Of a DNA stretch of 64,000 nucleotides, positions 54,099 through 63,723 are shown one piece after another; positions within the stretch are counted from its first letter, which is position 1; the number at the start of each line of letters is the position of its first letter. The stretch comes from Zingiber officinale (taxonomy: Eukaryota > Streptophyta > Magnoliopsida > Zingiberales > Zingiberaceae): the NCBI RefSeq assembly GCF_018446385.1, contig NC_055998.1, forward strand, positions 21,383,173 through 21,447,172, written 5' to 3'. The position numbers were made by a program, and so were the translations under genes. The notes below the pieces were generated by a model. The model made no database searches. It was not told where the DNA came from and was given only the letters and a program-made list of their open reading frames with translations.

Positions 54099-55459
54099 TT
54101 CATGAAAAGATAAGGTGCGAAATATTCTTAAGCAATGGTTGGTAATAAAAATAACTCTAGGTTATAAAAAAGAGGTTAAGTGAAGAGAGGAAGAAAATTT
54201 CGCTCGATCCCTCTCCTTCTCTCGCACGCGGCGCGGCGGCGATTCCTTCTCGGGCGAAGACGAAGCCGAGGCTAGGGCTTCATCTCCGGCGGCCGGCGAG
54301 CACCCTTTTCCACAAGCTCTTTCCAGATCTGAGCTCCTCTCGTCAAGAGGCAGCTGAAGCCACGAGGAAGAGGCCGAGATCGTGAGCTCCTCCGAACCCT
54401 AGAAGCAATTTTTCCGGCTGTGAGTCCAAGTAAACCTAAGGTAAGTTGCTACTCACCTGCAGTAGGATAGCTCCGAGGTTTATTCCGTGATTCCTTTCTT
54501 TGTTCCCAAAGTTTTGCCTCCTGTTGAAGTTGCTGCCGAGAATCTCAAAGAAAGGAGATAGATTTGTTTGCTTAGCATGTGGTTTGGTTTCTTCAGGCTT
54601 CGTAGTTAGGAATTCGGATTCCTTTTTGATGTAGATCTTCCTGTTGGGATCATAATGGGCATGATTAGTTCATGTGGAGTTTTATAGGTTTCTTTGGATT
54701 TTTGCTACTAGGAAAGGAACATGAGGTAGTATAGATTTATCTTTTCTTTAGCATGTAGTTTGGTTCTGGTTTGTAGCCATGCTCTATAAAGGTTTTGGGT
54801 GTAGTTAACAGAAGTGGGTAATAATTGTTAGGACCTTCGGACGCGGCTAGAGAGGGGGGGTGTGAATAGCCGACCCCAAATTCTCATTTCTTCCTACAAT
54901 TTGAGTTAGCGCAGCGGAAATAAAAAGTAGAAACGTAAATGGAGAATATCAAACCTCAAACATGACGATATAACGAGGTTCGAAGATGATACTCCTACTC
55001 CTTGGCGTGTCCGTAAGGTGGATGAATCCTATCAATCCGTCGGTGGATGAGACCCCGGAAAACCGACTAATGAAAACTCCTTCTGGGTGGAGAAACCTCG
55101 CCATAATTTCTCTTGCAACAGCAAGATCAGAGTACAAGAAATACAGCAAGAAGCCAAGAACAATATGAATGTAAAAACACTAGTTTGCTTGCCTTCTCGT
55201 CGACTGTTGATGAAGCAACAACTTCACGGATGCCAACCACAGCAGCAACTGATCAGTTGAAGACCCAGCCGAGGGAAGCTCACACGAAGCTTCAGCAGTG
55301 GAGAGCTCAACAAAGCTCAGATCGCAGGAGCAAGAAGAAGTCTACAACAGATTCTACTTTCTTGCAGAGGCCCTCGACCTCGTTATATAACCTGAACCTG
55401 CGAAGAAGATAGAAACAGACATAGAAATCTAGCCGTTGTGACTCAATGGCTAGACCTGG

Positions 55460-55745
55460 ACCGATCAGGCTCCACCCTGATCGATCGAGGATGGATCTGA
55501 TCGGTCAGGGGACCGATCAGGCCCTAGGCTGATCGGTCCCCAGACCGATCCCAACTCTCACAGCGAGTTGGTGCAGAGCCCTGATCGGTCTGTGGACCGA
55601 TCAGACTATTCTTCTCCCAATCTGTTTGGTTACCGATCGGTCACGGATCGATCGATGACCCAGTATATCACTGGATCGGATCGGTCAGCAGATCGATCCA
55701 GATACCCATAGTATCACTGGATCGGTCAGCAGACCGATCCAATTT
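55460..55745 (-). repeat. tgatcggtcNNNgaccgatca palindrome array
   Basis: About nine copies of gatcggtc/gaccgatc half sites, mostly as inverted pairs with 3-10 bp between, directly upstream (minus sense) of the TATA box at 55382-55391. Confidence 0.8.
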
Positions 55746-55782
55746 CCAGCCTTAAACCCTAAGCCTTCCTGATCTAGAGAAC

Positions 55783-56077
55783 GAGCTACCGAGCCCTCTC
55801 TGACCTAGTCCAGAGAACGAGCTACCGAACCCTCTCTGACTTCCACGTCTGGTCCAGAGAACGAGCTACCGAGCCCTCTCCGACTTCCACGTCTGGTCCA
55901 GAGAACGAGCTATCGAGCCCTCTCGGACCTAGTCCAGAGAACGAGCTACCGAGCCCTCTCCGACTTCGTCCGGTCCAGAGAACGAGCTACCGAGCCCTCT
56001 CTGACCTAGTTCGGAGAACGAGCTACCGAGCCCTCTCCGACTCCATCCAGTCCAGAGAACGAGCTACCGAGCCCTCT
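55783..56077 (-). repeat. Tandem array of gagaacgagctaccgagccc
   Basis: Eight copies of ccagagaacgagctaccgag followed by ccctctc(c/t)gac, with unit lengths of about 32 or 45 bp depending on a ttccacgtctggt insert. Copies nearly identical, so recent. Confidence 0.9.
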
Positions 56078-56084
56078 CCGACCT

Positions 56085-56240
56085 CCCATGCCAAGCTTCC
56101 ATACTTGGACTTTTCCCCGTGCCAAGCTCCCTGCTTGGACTTTTCCGTGCCAAGTCTCCATACTTGGACTTTTCCCGTGCCAAGCTCCCTGCTTGGACCT
56201 TTCCGTGCCAAGTCTCCATACTTGGACTTTTCCCGTGTCA
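56085..56240 (-). repeat. ccaag...cttgg hairpin array
   Basis: Five units of gccaagtctccatacttgga and gccaagctccctgcttggac type, each a short inverted repeat (ccaag/cttgg) followed by cttttcccgt. A related set is at 51880-51990. Confidence 0.85.
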
Positions 56241-56419
56241 GGTCAACCAGGTTAACCTTGACCAACGGTTGCACCCACAATCCCCCAAGTTTCTATTCTT
56301 GTCAAACATCAAAATACAACTTCTCTATTCTTGTCAAACATCAAAATATACCTCGAGTCAGGTCAACTCGAGTCGGGTCACCCAGGTCAACCTTGACCTA
56401 AGGTTGCACCAACAATAAT

Positions 56420-58663
56420 GATTTAGTTTGTTTCATGCTCTGCTTGGGTTAATAATACCATGTGCTATAGATGCCATGCTTAAACTTTTCTTTGATTTAG
56501 TTTGGAACAGATTTAATAGAATCATCAACCTCACTTTTAGCTCTCTTAGTAGCAGATATAAAGTCATGTGGTTCTTCCTTCTAAAGTTAATTCTAATTCA
56601 GTAGGAAAGGAATAAGAACAGCCGGTATCTTAGCAATCCAGTTTTGACCAAGTTGTAACAGGCTTAAAGGTTACGATTTTCTTATAAAAGTATATCTGTG
56701 AATAAGTTTTATATTAGTATTGTTTTAGTTTTCCAGTAAGCTTAAATTGGTTGTGTAGCCTTGCAAATCTTGGTTTGTGGTTTGAGATAGCATGGATATT
56801 TGGAAGTGTTCGGATTATAGTTTTAAGTCATTGTTTGAGTAATGTAGTTCAAATTCCAGAATTTACTTATGTCAAATCTGAGCATGAGGTTTAGATATGC
56901 TATTTTCATTCAAGTATACAGATCTGAGGTTCTTTATTCTAGCATGAGGTTCTCTATTCTAGAATTTGCTATTGTATACAGATTTGAGGTGCTTATATTG
57001 GTATGTTGATTCTGCTAGTATACCTTCTGCTAGTATTACAAGAGGTTTCGAATTAGAATTGGAACGAATTCCCAGAAGTGTTCTAGACTATGTCTAATGG
57101 TCTTATTACTTGTAATACTAAGACTAGTAGGGGATATGTTTAGTAATGCTAGAGAGTTTAACCAGCAGAAGTTAGTTAGTGTAGTAGGCAGATTTGATTA
57201 AGCTTATAGTGTAGAATTTTAATTAAGCTTATAGTGCAGAATTTTGATTAAGCTTGTATGCAGAATTTTGATTGAGTTAGTAGGCAGATTTGATTAAGCT
57301 TGTATGCAGATTCATTTTTTTTGGTTAAGCCTTTCAAGTTTAGAATTGTTTAAGCATATCAGATTTAGAATTTATTTAAACATTTTAGTTTTGTAGAAGC
57401 ATTCCTTTATTGGAAATATTAATAAGAACAAGTATTTTACTTGAACAAGTATAAGAAAGATTAAGAAAAGAAAGAAAAAGGACAAGGTCTTAAGTAGATC
57501 TCAAAGTCAAGACTTTAGGGATTTTGGCACACAAGGTGCTTATTAAAATGCCAAGGCATTATATATTAGAAGTATTAAAAGATAACAAGTATTTTACTTT
57601 TATCAGTGGCACTGTACTGGACTCTCAGTTGTCCTTGGGCTGGGCTCCCATAGTCGTCCCTAGGTTTAGATAACCTAGTAGTAACGGCACGGCCGACGGT
57701 CGACGGTCGATGACCCGAGGGTCGCCAAATGGGCCGCCAAATGGGTCGGGTCGTTACAAAAGTAAAAGCAAGTACAGTTGTCGGGCCCAAGAAGAAGTTG
57801 ATTATTATTTTGAAGTATTATAAGTATAAGTTTTTGAACAAGTAAAACGAGTTTTACATAAACATAAAGTATTAAAGATTAAGTTTAGAACAAATGAAAT
57901 AAGGTTCATATAGTTCTAAAAATCAGTAAGTTTAGTTCTTTATTTTACCATATTTATCTAGTAGATGAGTAGTTTTTCATGTTTGCGTATTAGATGAGCA
58001 GCATGATTAGCTATTAGAATTACATGAGTAGATTCCTTAGCTTTTCTTTGCTATTAGTTTGACATGAGCAATTATGTTTATGCTTTATTTCTTTTTAGAG
58101 CATATAGTTTCTAGTTCTTTTCGTATACATGCACATTCGTGATTTTGTGAGTTAGATAGCGCTTACTAAACAAATTTTGCTTATAGATTGCATTTCCTCT
58201 TACTGCAGATACAGGAAAGGAAAAGATATAGAAAGAAAGGCGAGAAGGAGGTGTTCGAAGGATGTGTGATGCCAGGATTATGGAAGCCTTAGGACTAGGA
58301 AAGAAGTTTTATTTTAGTTTCCATTGTCTTTTGCTATGTTAGGAGTATTTGAGATAGTATTTGTTATTTTGATGTGATTAGGACATAGTAGAAGAATTGT
58401 AATTTTGTGTGATGATTTCTGGTGTTGTTCTCTTTTGTTTTGGATTTATTAAACAACGTGAGAGTCTGTTACATGTTCCAGCCGCCTGTGGCTGTGTATA
58501 TTATGTATGTATGTCAGTTTAAGGTCACCGGTACAGGGGAGATTCTGCCGAAATTTTTCGGTAGGGTTTCCTTGTGATTTTAATCATACCGGTTAAGTAG
58601 AGTTAGTAGTTAAGTAACGGTCACTCTTAGGTAGTAATAGTAGTAAGAAGGGTGGTCGTTACA
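56420..58663. other. Remaining solo-LTR sequence, AT-rich, no gene
   Basis: The 3' part of the chromovirus-type solo LTR. 57160-57310 has four copies of a gattaagcttgtatgcagaatt-like unit (20-35 bp). 57655-57745 is GC-rich. No coding content. Confidence 0.6.
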
Positions 58664-58811
58664 TAGCCTGTTGGAGGCACCTTCTAGCCATGGATAGGAT
58701 TTTCTAAGAGTTATAAAAATACCCTTATAGCTAGTAAATAAACAACAACTTTAGTATCAACTCTAGTATTCATTCCTAGCATATTAATGCCCTTTTCTAA
58801 GAGTTATATTT
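58664..58811 (+). repeat. Gag-C 3' LTR, piece 2
   Basis: After tagcc the LTR resumes with tgttggaggcaccttctagc, the TATA-like gagttataaaaataccc (58718) and aaataaacaacaactttagt, matching 49842-49940. It then breaks off at the next LTR fragment; the LTR end is missing. Confidence 0.75.
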
Positions 58812-59863
58812 TGTTGTATCGAAAAGAATGCTAGAGGGGGTGAATAGCGATCGTTGAAAAATCGTTATCGAGTCAAAGTACGCAGCGAAAAATAATAATA
58901 ATAATAACGCTAACACACCAAGTTTTACTTGGTTCGGAGCCTTCGTTGACTCCTACTCCAAGGCTCGCACGTGAGAGTGCTTTCATTGGGCAATCCACTA
59001 ATAGTTCACAAAAGAGTTACACAATAAGTACAAGAACTATAAAATAAAGTTACCGACAGCAAGGAAGATAAAAACTGAGTCACAGGTTGTCAGAGAAGCT
59101 TCACAACATCACAGGAGCATCTTTGGAGCCGCGCGTAAGAAAGCAGTTATAGAGAGAAGTTGTGTTTTGTACTCCTGGTGGAAAGCTGCTTATATAGGTA
59201 GTTCCGGGTGCATGGCTCCCTTTCAGGCGCATGGACTGTGACATCAGCCATCCAATCAACGCGCTCTAAGCTGGTGACAGGATTGATTTTGGGCATTCCG
59301 GGTGCCCGGATCACTTTTGGGTCCCCAGACCACTCTAGGCGCTTGGATCCCTTCCGGGCGCCCAGACCAACTTTTTCAGTAGCCTTTATTTTCTGCAAAA
59401 TGAAGTTAGTCTGAGACAATAAAACTTATATTATCCTGTAAAACAAGTGTTAGCACAATTATAGTCAAGAGTAGTAATTAGATTTTGTCTCCTCGAGACT
59501 AGAATCTAGTCAAAATCTCAACTTAGATTTTCCAAATGGATCTAAGTTGGATCGACACCTACTATTCCCTCAAATGGGGAGCGCGTCCTCACCAAGTCAC
59601 TCTCCTCGAGTGACTTACCTTAACTTACCACTTTGATAAACATCTGATCGGCCCGTCGACCTGTCTAGAATTTATGCCAGCTATCCAGTCAGTCCGTTGA
59701 CCAAGCAAGACTTTGTGCCAGATATCTGGTCAGCCCGTCGACCTATTTGGACTTCGTACCAGCTATCTAGTTAGCCCATCGACCTAGCTGAATTTCTTGC
59801 CAGATATCTAGCTATCCCATCGACCTATCTAGACTTCTCCTGCACACTTAGTTAAATAGTTAG
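58812..59863 (-). mobile_element. Truncated LTR fragment of Copia type
   Basis: Starts TGTTGTATCGAAAAGAATGC, tagaggggg, tgaatag, which matches the reverse complement of the Gag-D LTR end (TGTTGGATCGAAAGCAC, tagaggg), so sense is minus. It holds gggtgcccgg/gggcgcccag units (59205-59370) upstream of a minus-strand TATA (tatataag, 59190-59197), and four tandem repeats of about 55 bp (atctggtcagcccgtcgacc) at 59640-59830. Its other end is missing where the Gag-D LTR starts. Confidence 0.7.
59640..59835 (-). repeat. Tandem repeat of about 55 bp
   Basis: Four copies of 'gccagctatctagtcagccc' plus 'gtcgacctatttggactt', diverged by several substitutions per copy. Confidence 0.75.
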
Positions 59864-59989
59864 TGTTGGTGCGAGAAGCATCTGACGATCGACCGTTGTT
59901 TTGATAATGGCAAAGGAATTCAAAGTTAAGTTGTTTTGTGATCTAATGCACTTAATTGAGTATTTCAGGAAAGACCTAGCTGCGGTTAG

Positions 59990-60120
59990 GCAGGGGGAAA
60001 ACCCTAGGGGGTGGTAACCCTAGGTCATAGGGTGTGGTAACCCTATGCAGAAAGTCTTGGCGGGTCGAGAGCTTCAGGCAAAAGTCCTAAGGGGGGGTAA
60101 CCCTAGGTGGAAAGTCCTGG
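59990..60120 (+). repeat. Short repeats of gtggtaaccctagg
   Basis: ccctagggggtggtaaccct, aggtcatagggtgtggtaac, ccctatgcagaaagtcttgg and later aagggggggtaaccctaggt: three or four copies in the U3 part of the Gag-D LTR. Confidence 0.75.
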
Positions 60121-60467
60121 TGTCGCGAACCAGGTGAAAGACTGGACCAGCCGAGAAGCGGAAGTCCAGCAGAAAGTCCGGAAGCCTCAAACGCTGAGCA
60201 AAAGTCCAGTCGATCTGGAGGATCGCACTAGCATCAGGTAAATCTCCTGAGTGGAGTAGGTGAGGACGCGTTCCCCGTAGAGGGAACAGTAGGCGTCGGG
60301 TCGACCTAGGGTTTCCGGTAGGAAATCCGAAGTCAGACCCGGACAGTCCGACGACTTTCAAGTATATTTATCATATTATTTGTGTGCTAACTTTGTTTTG
60401 CAGGGTTTGTGTTTGGGACTAACACAATTTGCAGGAACAAACGAGCAACTTAGACCTCGGATGAACA

Positions 60468-60719
60468 GTGTCCAAGGCGCCTCCATGGGGCTTGGAGGCG
60501 CCTCGGGTGCTAGCTGAAGCCAGCTGTCTAGAGACGCTGGAGGCGCCTCGGAGGTCACTGGAGGCGCCTTGGACCAGGCGTTAGAGGCACCTTGGAGCAT
60601 CTTGGAGGCGCCTTCAGTGGGATAAGGTGCGACCAGATCAGAGTTGATCCACGCGTGCGACTCAGCGGCCTGGAGGCACCTCGAACAGGCTTGGAGGCGT
60701 CTCCAGCACTGTTTAAAAG
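60468..60719 (+). promoter_or_regulatory. Gag-D ggaggcgcctc palindrome array and TATA-like box
   Basis: At least eight cgcctcc/ggaggcgcc sites, many as ggaggcgcctc(c/g) palindromes. They end 10 bp before gtttaaaagg (60711-60720). Confidence 0.65.
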
Positions 60720-61120
60720 GGGACTTCGACCAGCAGCTTGAAACAACAAATTCTAAGCAATCCTCACGCTGCAAGCTGCCTACGAGACAATCCCGAAGTG
60801 CTGCAACAACATCCCGACGACCCGAAGCTTCAATTTCCATTTTGCTGTTGTCGATATAAAGTTCATTTATAGTTAATTTGTACTTAGCTTGTAATAGATT
60901 TTATGAATTATAGTTGTTGCCCATCATAAACGCTCAACGAGCGTGGGCCTTGGAGTAGGTGTCGCCCTCGGCTCCGAACCAAGTAAATCTTGGTGTGCCT
61001 TTGTGTCCATTCTTTATTTTATTCCGCTACTTTATAACTCGATAGTTTTACGAATTCAAAAAGAGTGAAAGTCACGAGCGATATTCCCCCCTCCTCCCTC
61101 TAGTGCTTTCGATCCAACAA

Positions 61121-61136
61121 TTGGTATCAGAGCGGG
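61121..61136 (+). other. Gag-D primer-binding site
   Basis: ttggtatcagagcggg one base after the LTR; exact match to the tggtatcagagc site. Confidence 0.88.
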
Positions 61137-61376
61137 GTCACGTTGATCTGGTGCAACCACCAATCACGCAATTCTTTTCCGTGGTATTTTCAGTTTTACG
61201 GAGTCAATTAGAATTAGCTTATTACCTATATTCTAATTAATTTTTTCGAATCGGTTTCTGCTCGAGACTGGTGCAACACCACTCGAATTCGGAAATTCTT
61301 AACTTTATTTTCCGCACTGCTAATCCAAGACCTAATCTTGGGGCATTTCTATTTTTTTTGTTGTTGCATATCACTA

Positions 61377-63049
61377 ATGGCCCAACAAGAAGGTTTCAGC
61401 ACCGTTCGCCCCCCACTTTTCTCCGGAGAAGACTTCGGATATTGGAAGGGGTGAATGGAAACCTTTCTCAAGACACAATTCGACACGTGGATGATTATCA
61501 AGACTGGACGACAACTGCCATCCGACGAAGACGGCAAGTCGACACCCTGCGAAAAATAGGAACCGACCCTAATCAAAAGGTGGAAGCTGATGCTAGAGCG
61601 ACCTGCACCCTCCAGTGCGGACTGACCAAGGAGGAACTCAACAGAGTTGGACCATTCTCCAGTGCAAAAGAGCTTTGGGAGAAGCTGATCGAACTCCACG
61701 AGGGCACCTCCAACACCAAGGTAAGCAAGAGAGATCTCTTGTTCAATAAATTATATAATTTGAAAATGCAGGAAGGAGAAACAGCATGTCAACTCCATGC
61801 ACGGATTCAAGACATCTTCAACTCCCTCCACGCTATCGGGCAAAAGGTCGAGAATAGGGACATTATAAGGTACACACTTGATGCTTTTCCGAGGAGCACA
61901 CTGTGGGCATCAATGGTAGATGCCTATAAAGTCTCCAAGGATCTAACTTCCATTAGACTAGATGAATTGTTCTCAGAATTCGAATTGCATGAACAAACTA
62001 ATACACAAAAAATCGAGAAAGGTATTGCTTTAGTTGCAGGTACCAGTCGAACACGTGAACCAAGATCACGACGAAGAACTTAACCTGAATCAGAAACCGA
62101 ACCCGACTCAGACGACGAATTGACCTCCGAACTCGTGAATCTTGTGAAGAAGCTCTACAAGAAGAAGAAGGGGTTCAACAAGAAAGACCTAAAGAAAGTT
62201 GTATAATCAAGGGAGGTTCAACCCAGCTCAAAGGTCAAGTTTGAGGTAATCTATTATGGGTGCAACCAGAAGGGGCATATCAAGGCCAACTGCCCCAATC
62301 AGAAGGAGGCAAAGAAGCAGAGAAAGAAGAAGGTACTAAAAGCAACCTTTGAAGAATCATCAGAAGAGGATACCGACGACGAGCTCGAACAGACGAGCCT
62401 TCTTGTCCTGATGGCCCGAGACCAGATCGATGTGTCCGAGAGCGAGAGCGAGTCGGAAGCAGAATCGGAAAGAAGCCACAGATCCATATCCATTTCCGAA
62501 GGGCCCGATCCATCTGTAAGTATCCCTCGACTAAACAATCTAGTTAATTACTTGTTACGAAAATTAGCTAAGTCTAATCTTAGAATTAAGTCACTTCTAA
62601 AGGAAGTAGTGTTCCTTAAAGAAGTGACTAACTCTGAATCTTTGACTGAACCAGTTCAGACTGAAAACTCGACTCAAGTCCAAAAACTTGAGGAAGAGAA
62701 TTCCAGCTTGAAAACTCAGGTCAAGGATCTGGAGAAAATATTAGAACGATTCTCTTTGAGTTCCAAGAACCTTGACCTAATTCTTGGAACACAAAGGGCA
62801 ATCTACAATAGAACTGGACTAGGATTCAAATCGAAAAAGAAATATAAGTCATATTTATCACTTATACAAAGAACAAATAGACAAATGGTCCAAGCATGGG
62901 TCCCCAAGTCTAACCTGATCAATCAAGTTGGACTTGGACAATATTGGGTCCCTAAGGATCAAATACATTACCTCGATAGACCATATCGAGGCTATGATCC
63001 AGGGGGAGCTAGGAGAAAAACAATAAAAATAAAACTAGATTCAAATTAA
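61377..63049 (+). pseudogene. gag: Gag-D Gag (Copia type, broken)
   Basis: ATG at 61377 gives MAQQEGFSTVRPPLFSGEDF, GYWKG, then a TGA and METFLKTQFDTWMIIKTG; frames shift near 61500-61590. An open block follows with AKELWEKLIELHEGTSNTKV (61659-61718), LHARIQDIFNSLHAIGQKVE, FPRSTLWASMVDAYKVSKDL and a stop at 62081. The knuckle region (62250-62290) reads YYGCNQKGHIKANC, the first Cys replaced by Tyr. Then a Lys/Glu-rich tail, the Ser/Glu repeat SESESESEAESER, a coiled coil (VQKLEEENSSLKTQVKDLEK) and the end AWVPKSNLINQVGLGQYWVP, to 63049. The end motif is the same kind as in Gag-A and Gag-C, although the rest is much diverged. Stop codons and frameshifts make this copy non-functional. Confidence 0.85.
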
Positions 63050-63723
63050 ATTAAATTAAATTAAAATTAAATTCAGACCAAAATTCAAATTAAAATCCTA
63101 ATTAAATCAAAAATTCAAAATTATGAAATTAAGGTTTTACAAAAATCTTAATCCAAGGGAAGGCTCCAGAATAGTTGGCACCTCCTAAATTAATCTACCC
63201 GATAAGGGTAATCAAGAGTAGATTACTCGGCCGGGTAATTAAAGTTAGATTAAAATGGGCTAGGTTTAACTTGACCCACAGTACTAGTGAAGTATTGGAT
63301 GATAGTACGTTGGGGAAACTTAGTCATCGCATGTTTAGGAAGATATGGCTTCGACCTGGTGCATTTGGTTAAGTGGAACTGATCGAAGCTACCCTTTATG
63401 GATCCTAACCAGTTAGACCAAGGTTTTGTATTAAGCTCAATGGGTAGGACTATTTGGAAAACCTCGAAGGCATGGTTACTTTAATGATATCCTTGTGACT
63501 CACCATAGCCCAGAAGTTTATCCAAAAAAAATGCCTACTTGTTGAACCCAAAGCTAAACCTGAATCTAACACAAAGTTAAACAAAACCCTAAAATTGAAC
63601 TCAATTCATCTCACATATACTATAAGATTCCCTGATTGGAAATTTAGTTCAGGTGAGATGACTACGGAATATAAATTAATTCAAATTCACAATTCAATTT
63701 GTAATTAAAACTAATTCAAATTT
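63050..63723 (+). other. Gag-D post-gag non-coding region
   Basis: AT-rich. The start (63040-63115) is a low-complexity aattaaattaaa run. 63360-63500 contains aaaacctcgaaggcatggtt and a gactcaccatagcccagaag stretch, which may be a distant counterpart of the conserved Gag-A/Gag-C post-gag block (aaccaagaaggcctagtgcc, tcgccatgacccggaag), but the match is weak. Confidence 0.4.

Larger units (their letters stand above)
54826..56414 (-). mobile_element. Solo LTR (1589 bp) nested in the chromovirus-type solo LTR
   Basis: Ends TGTTAGGACCTTCGG and GGTTGCACCAACA; perfect duplication ataat (54821-54825 and 56415-56419). Same design as 51168-52101. From high to low coordinate on minus it has hairpin array, tandem repeat, palindrome array (55460-55745), then TATA (gttatataac 55382-55391). 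No coding content. Confidence 0.88.
53688..58663 (+). mobile_element. Chromovirus-type solo LTR (about 3.4 kb) with a nested solo LTR
   Basis: Ends TGTAACGACCC and GGTCGTTACA; perfect duplication tagcc (53683-53687 and 58664-58668). After removing 54826-56414 it is about 3.4 kb. A block at 57580-57790 (gtattttacttttatcagtg, ctcccatagtcgtccctagg, tttagataacctagtagtaa) matches the reverse complement of the chromovirus LTR (16130-16300 in the left copy), so it is a related Tekay-like LTR in plus sense. TATA ttataaaaaaga near 54166, then a leader-like pyrimidine/GC-rich part (54190-54430). No internal coding region: a solo LTR left by recombination. Confidence 0.85.
49608..58811 (+). mobile_element. 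Gag-C: gag-only Copia-type element with three nested solo LTRs
   Basis: 5' LTR part 49608-50194, PBS 50195-50213 (agtggcatcagagccagg), gag 50254-52624 interrupted at 51168-52101, non-coding block 52625-53145, polypurine tract, 3' LTR from 53163 interrupted at 53688-58663 and running to about 58811. As in Gag-A there is no protease, integrase, RT or RNase H. Related to Gag-A (same protein plan and post-gag block) but a distinct family by LTR sequence. Confidence 0.85.
59864..61119 (+). repeat. Gag-D 5' LTR (1256 bp)
   Basis: TGTTGGTGCGAGAAG...CTTTCGATCCAACA. Holds ctggaggcgcctcgg palindromes (60468-60705), a TATA-like tttaaaag (60712-60719) and the leader end 'tagtgctttcgatccaaca'. Four tandem gggtggtaaccctagg-type units at 59990-60115. 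Confidence 0.85.

Noticed and set aside
56105..56418. Two 98-99 codon plus-strand frames with repeated MPSSLLGLF-like units
   Set aside because: They translate the ccaag/cttgg hairpin array in the LTR; two frames are open at once.
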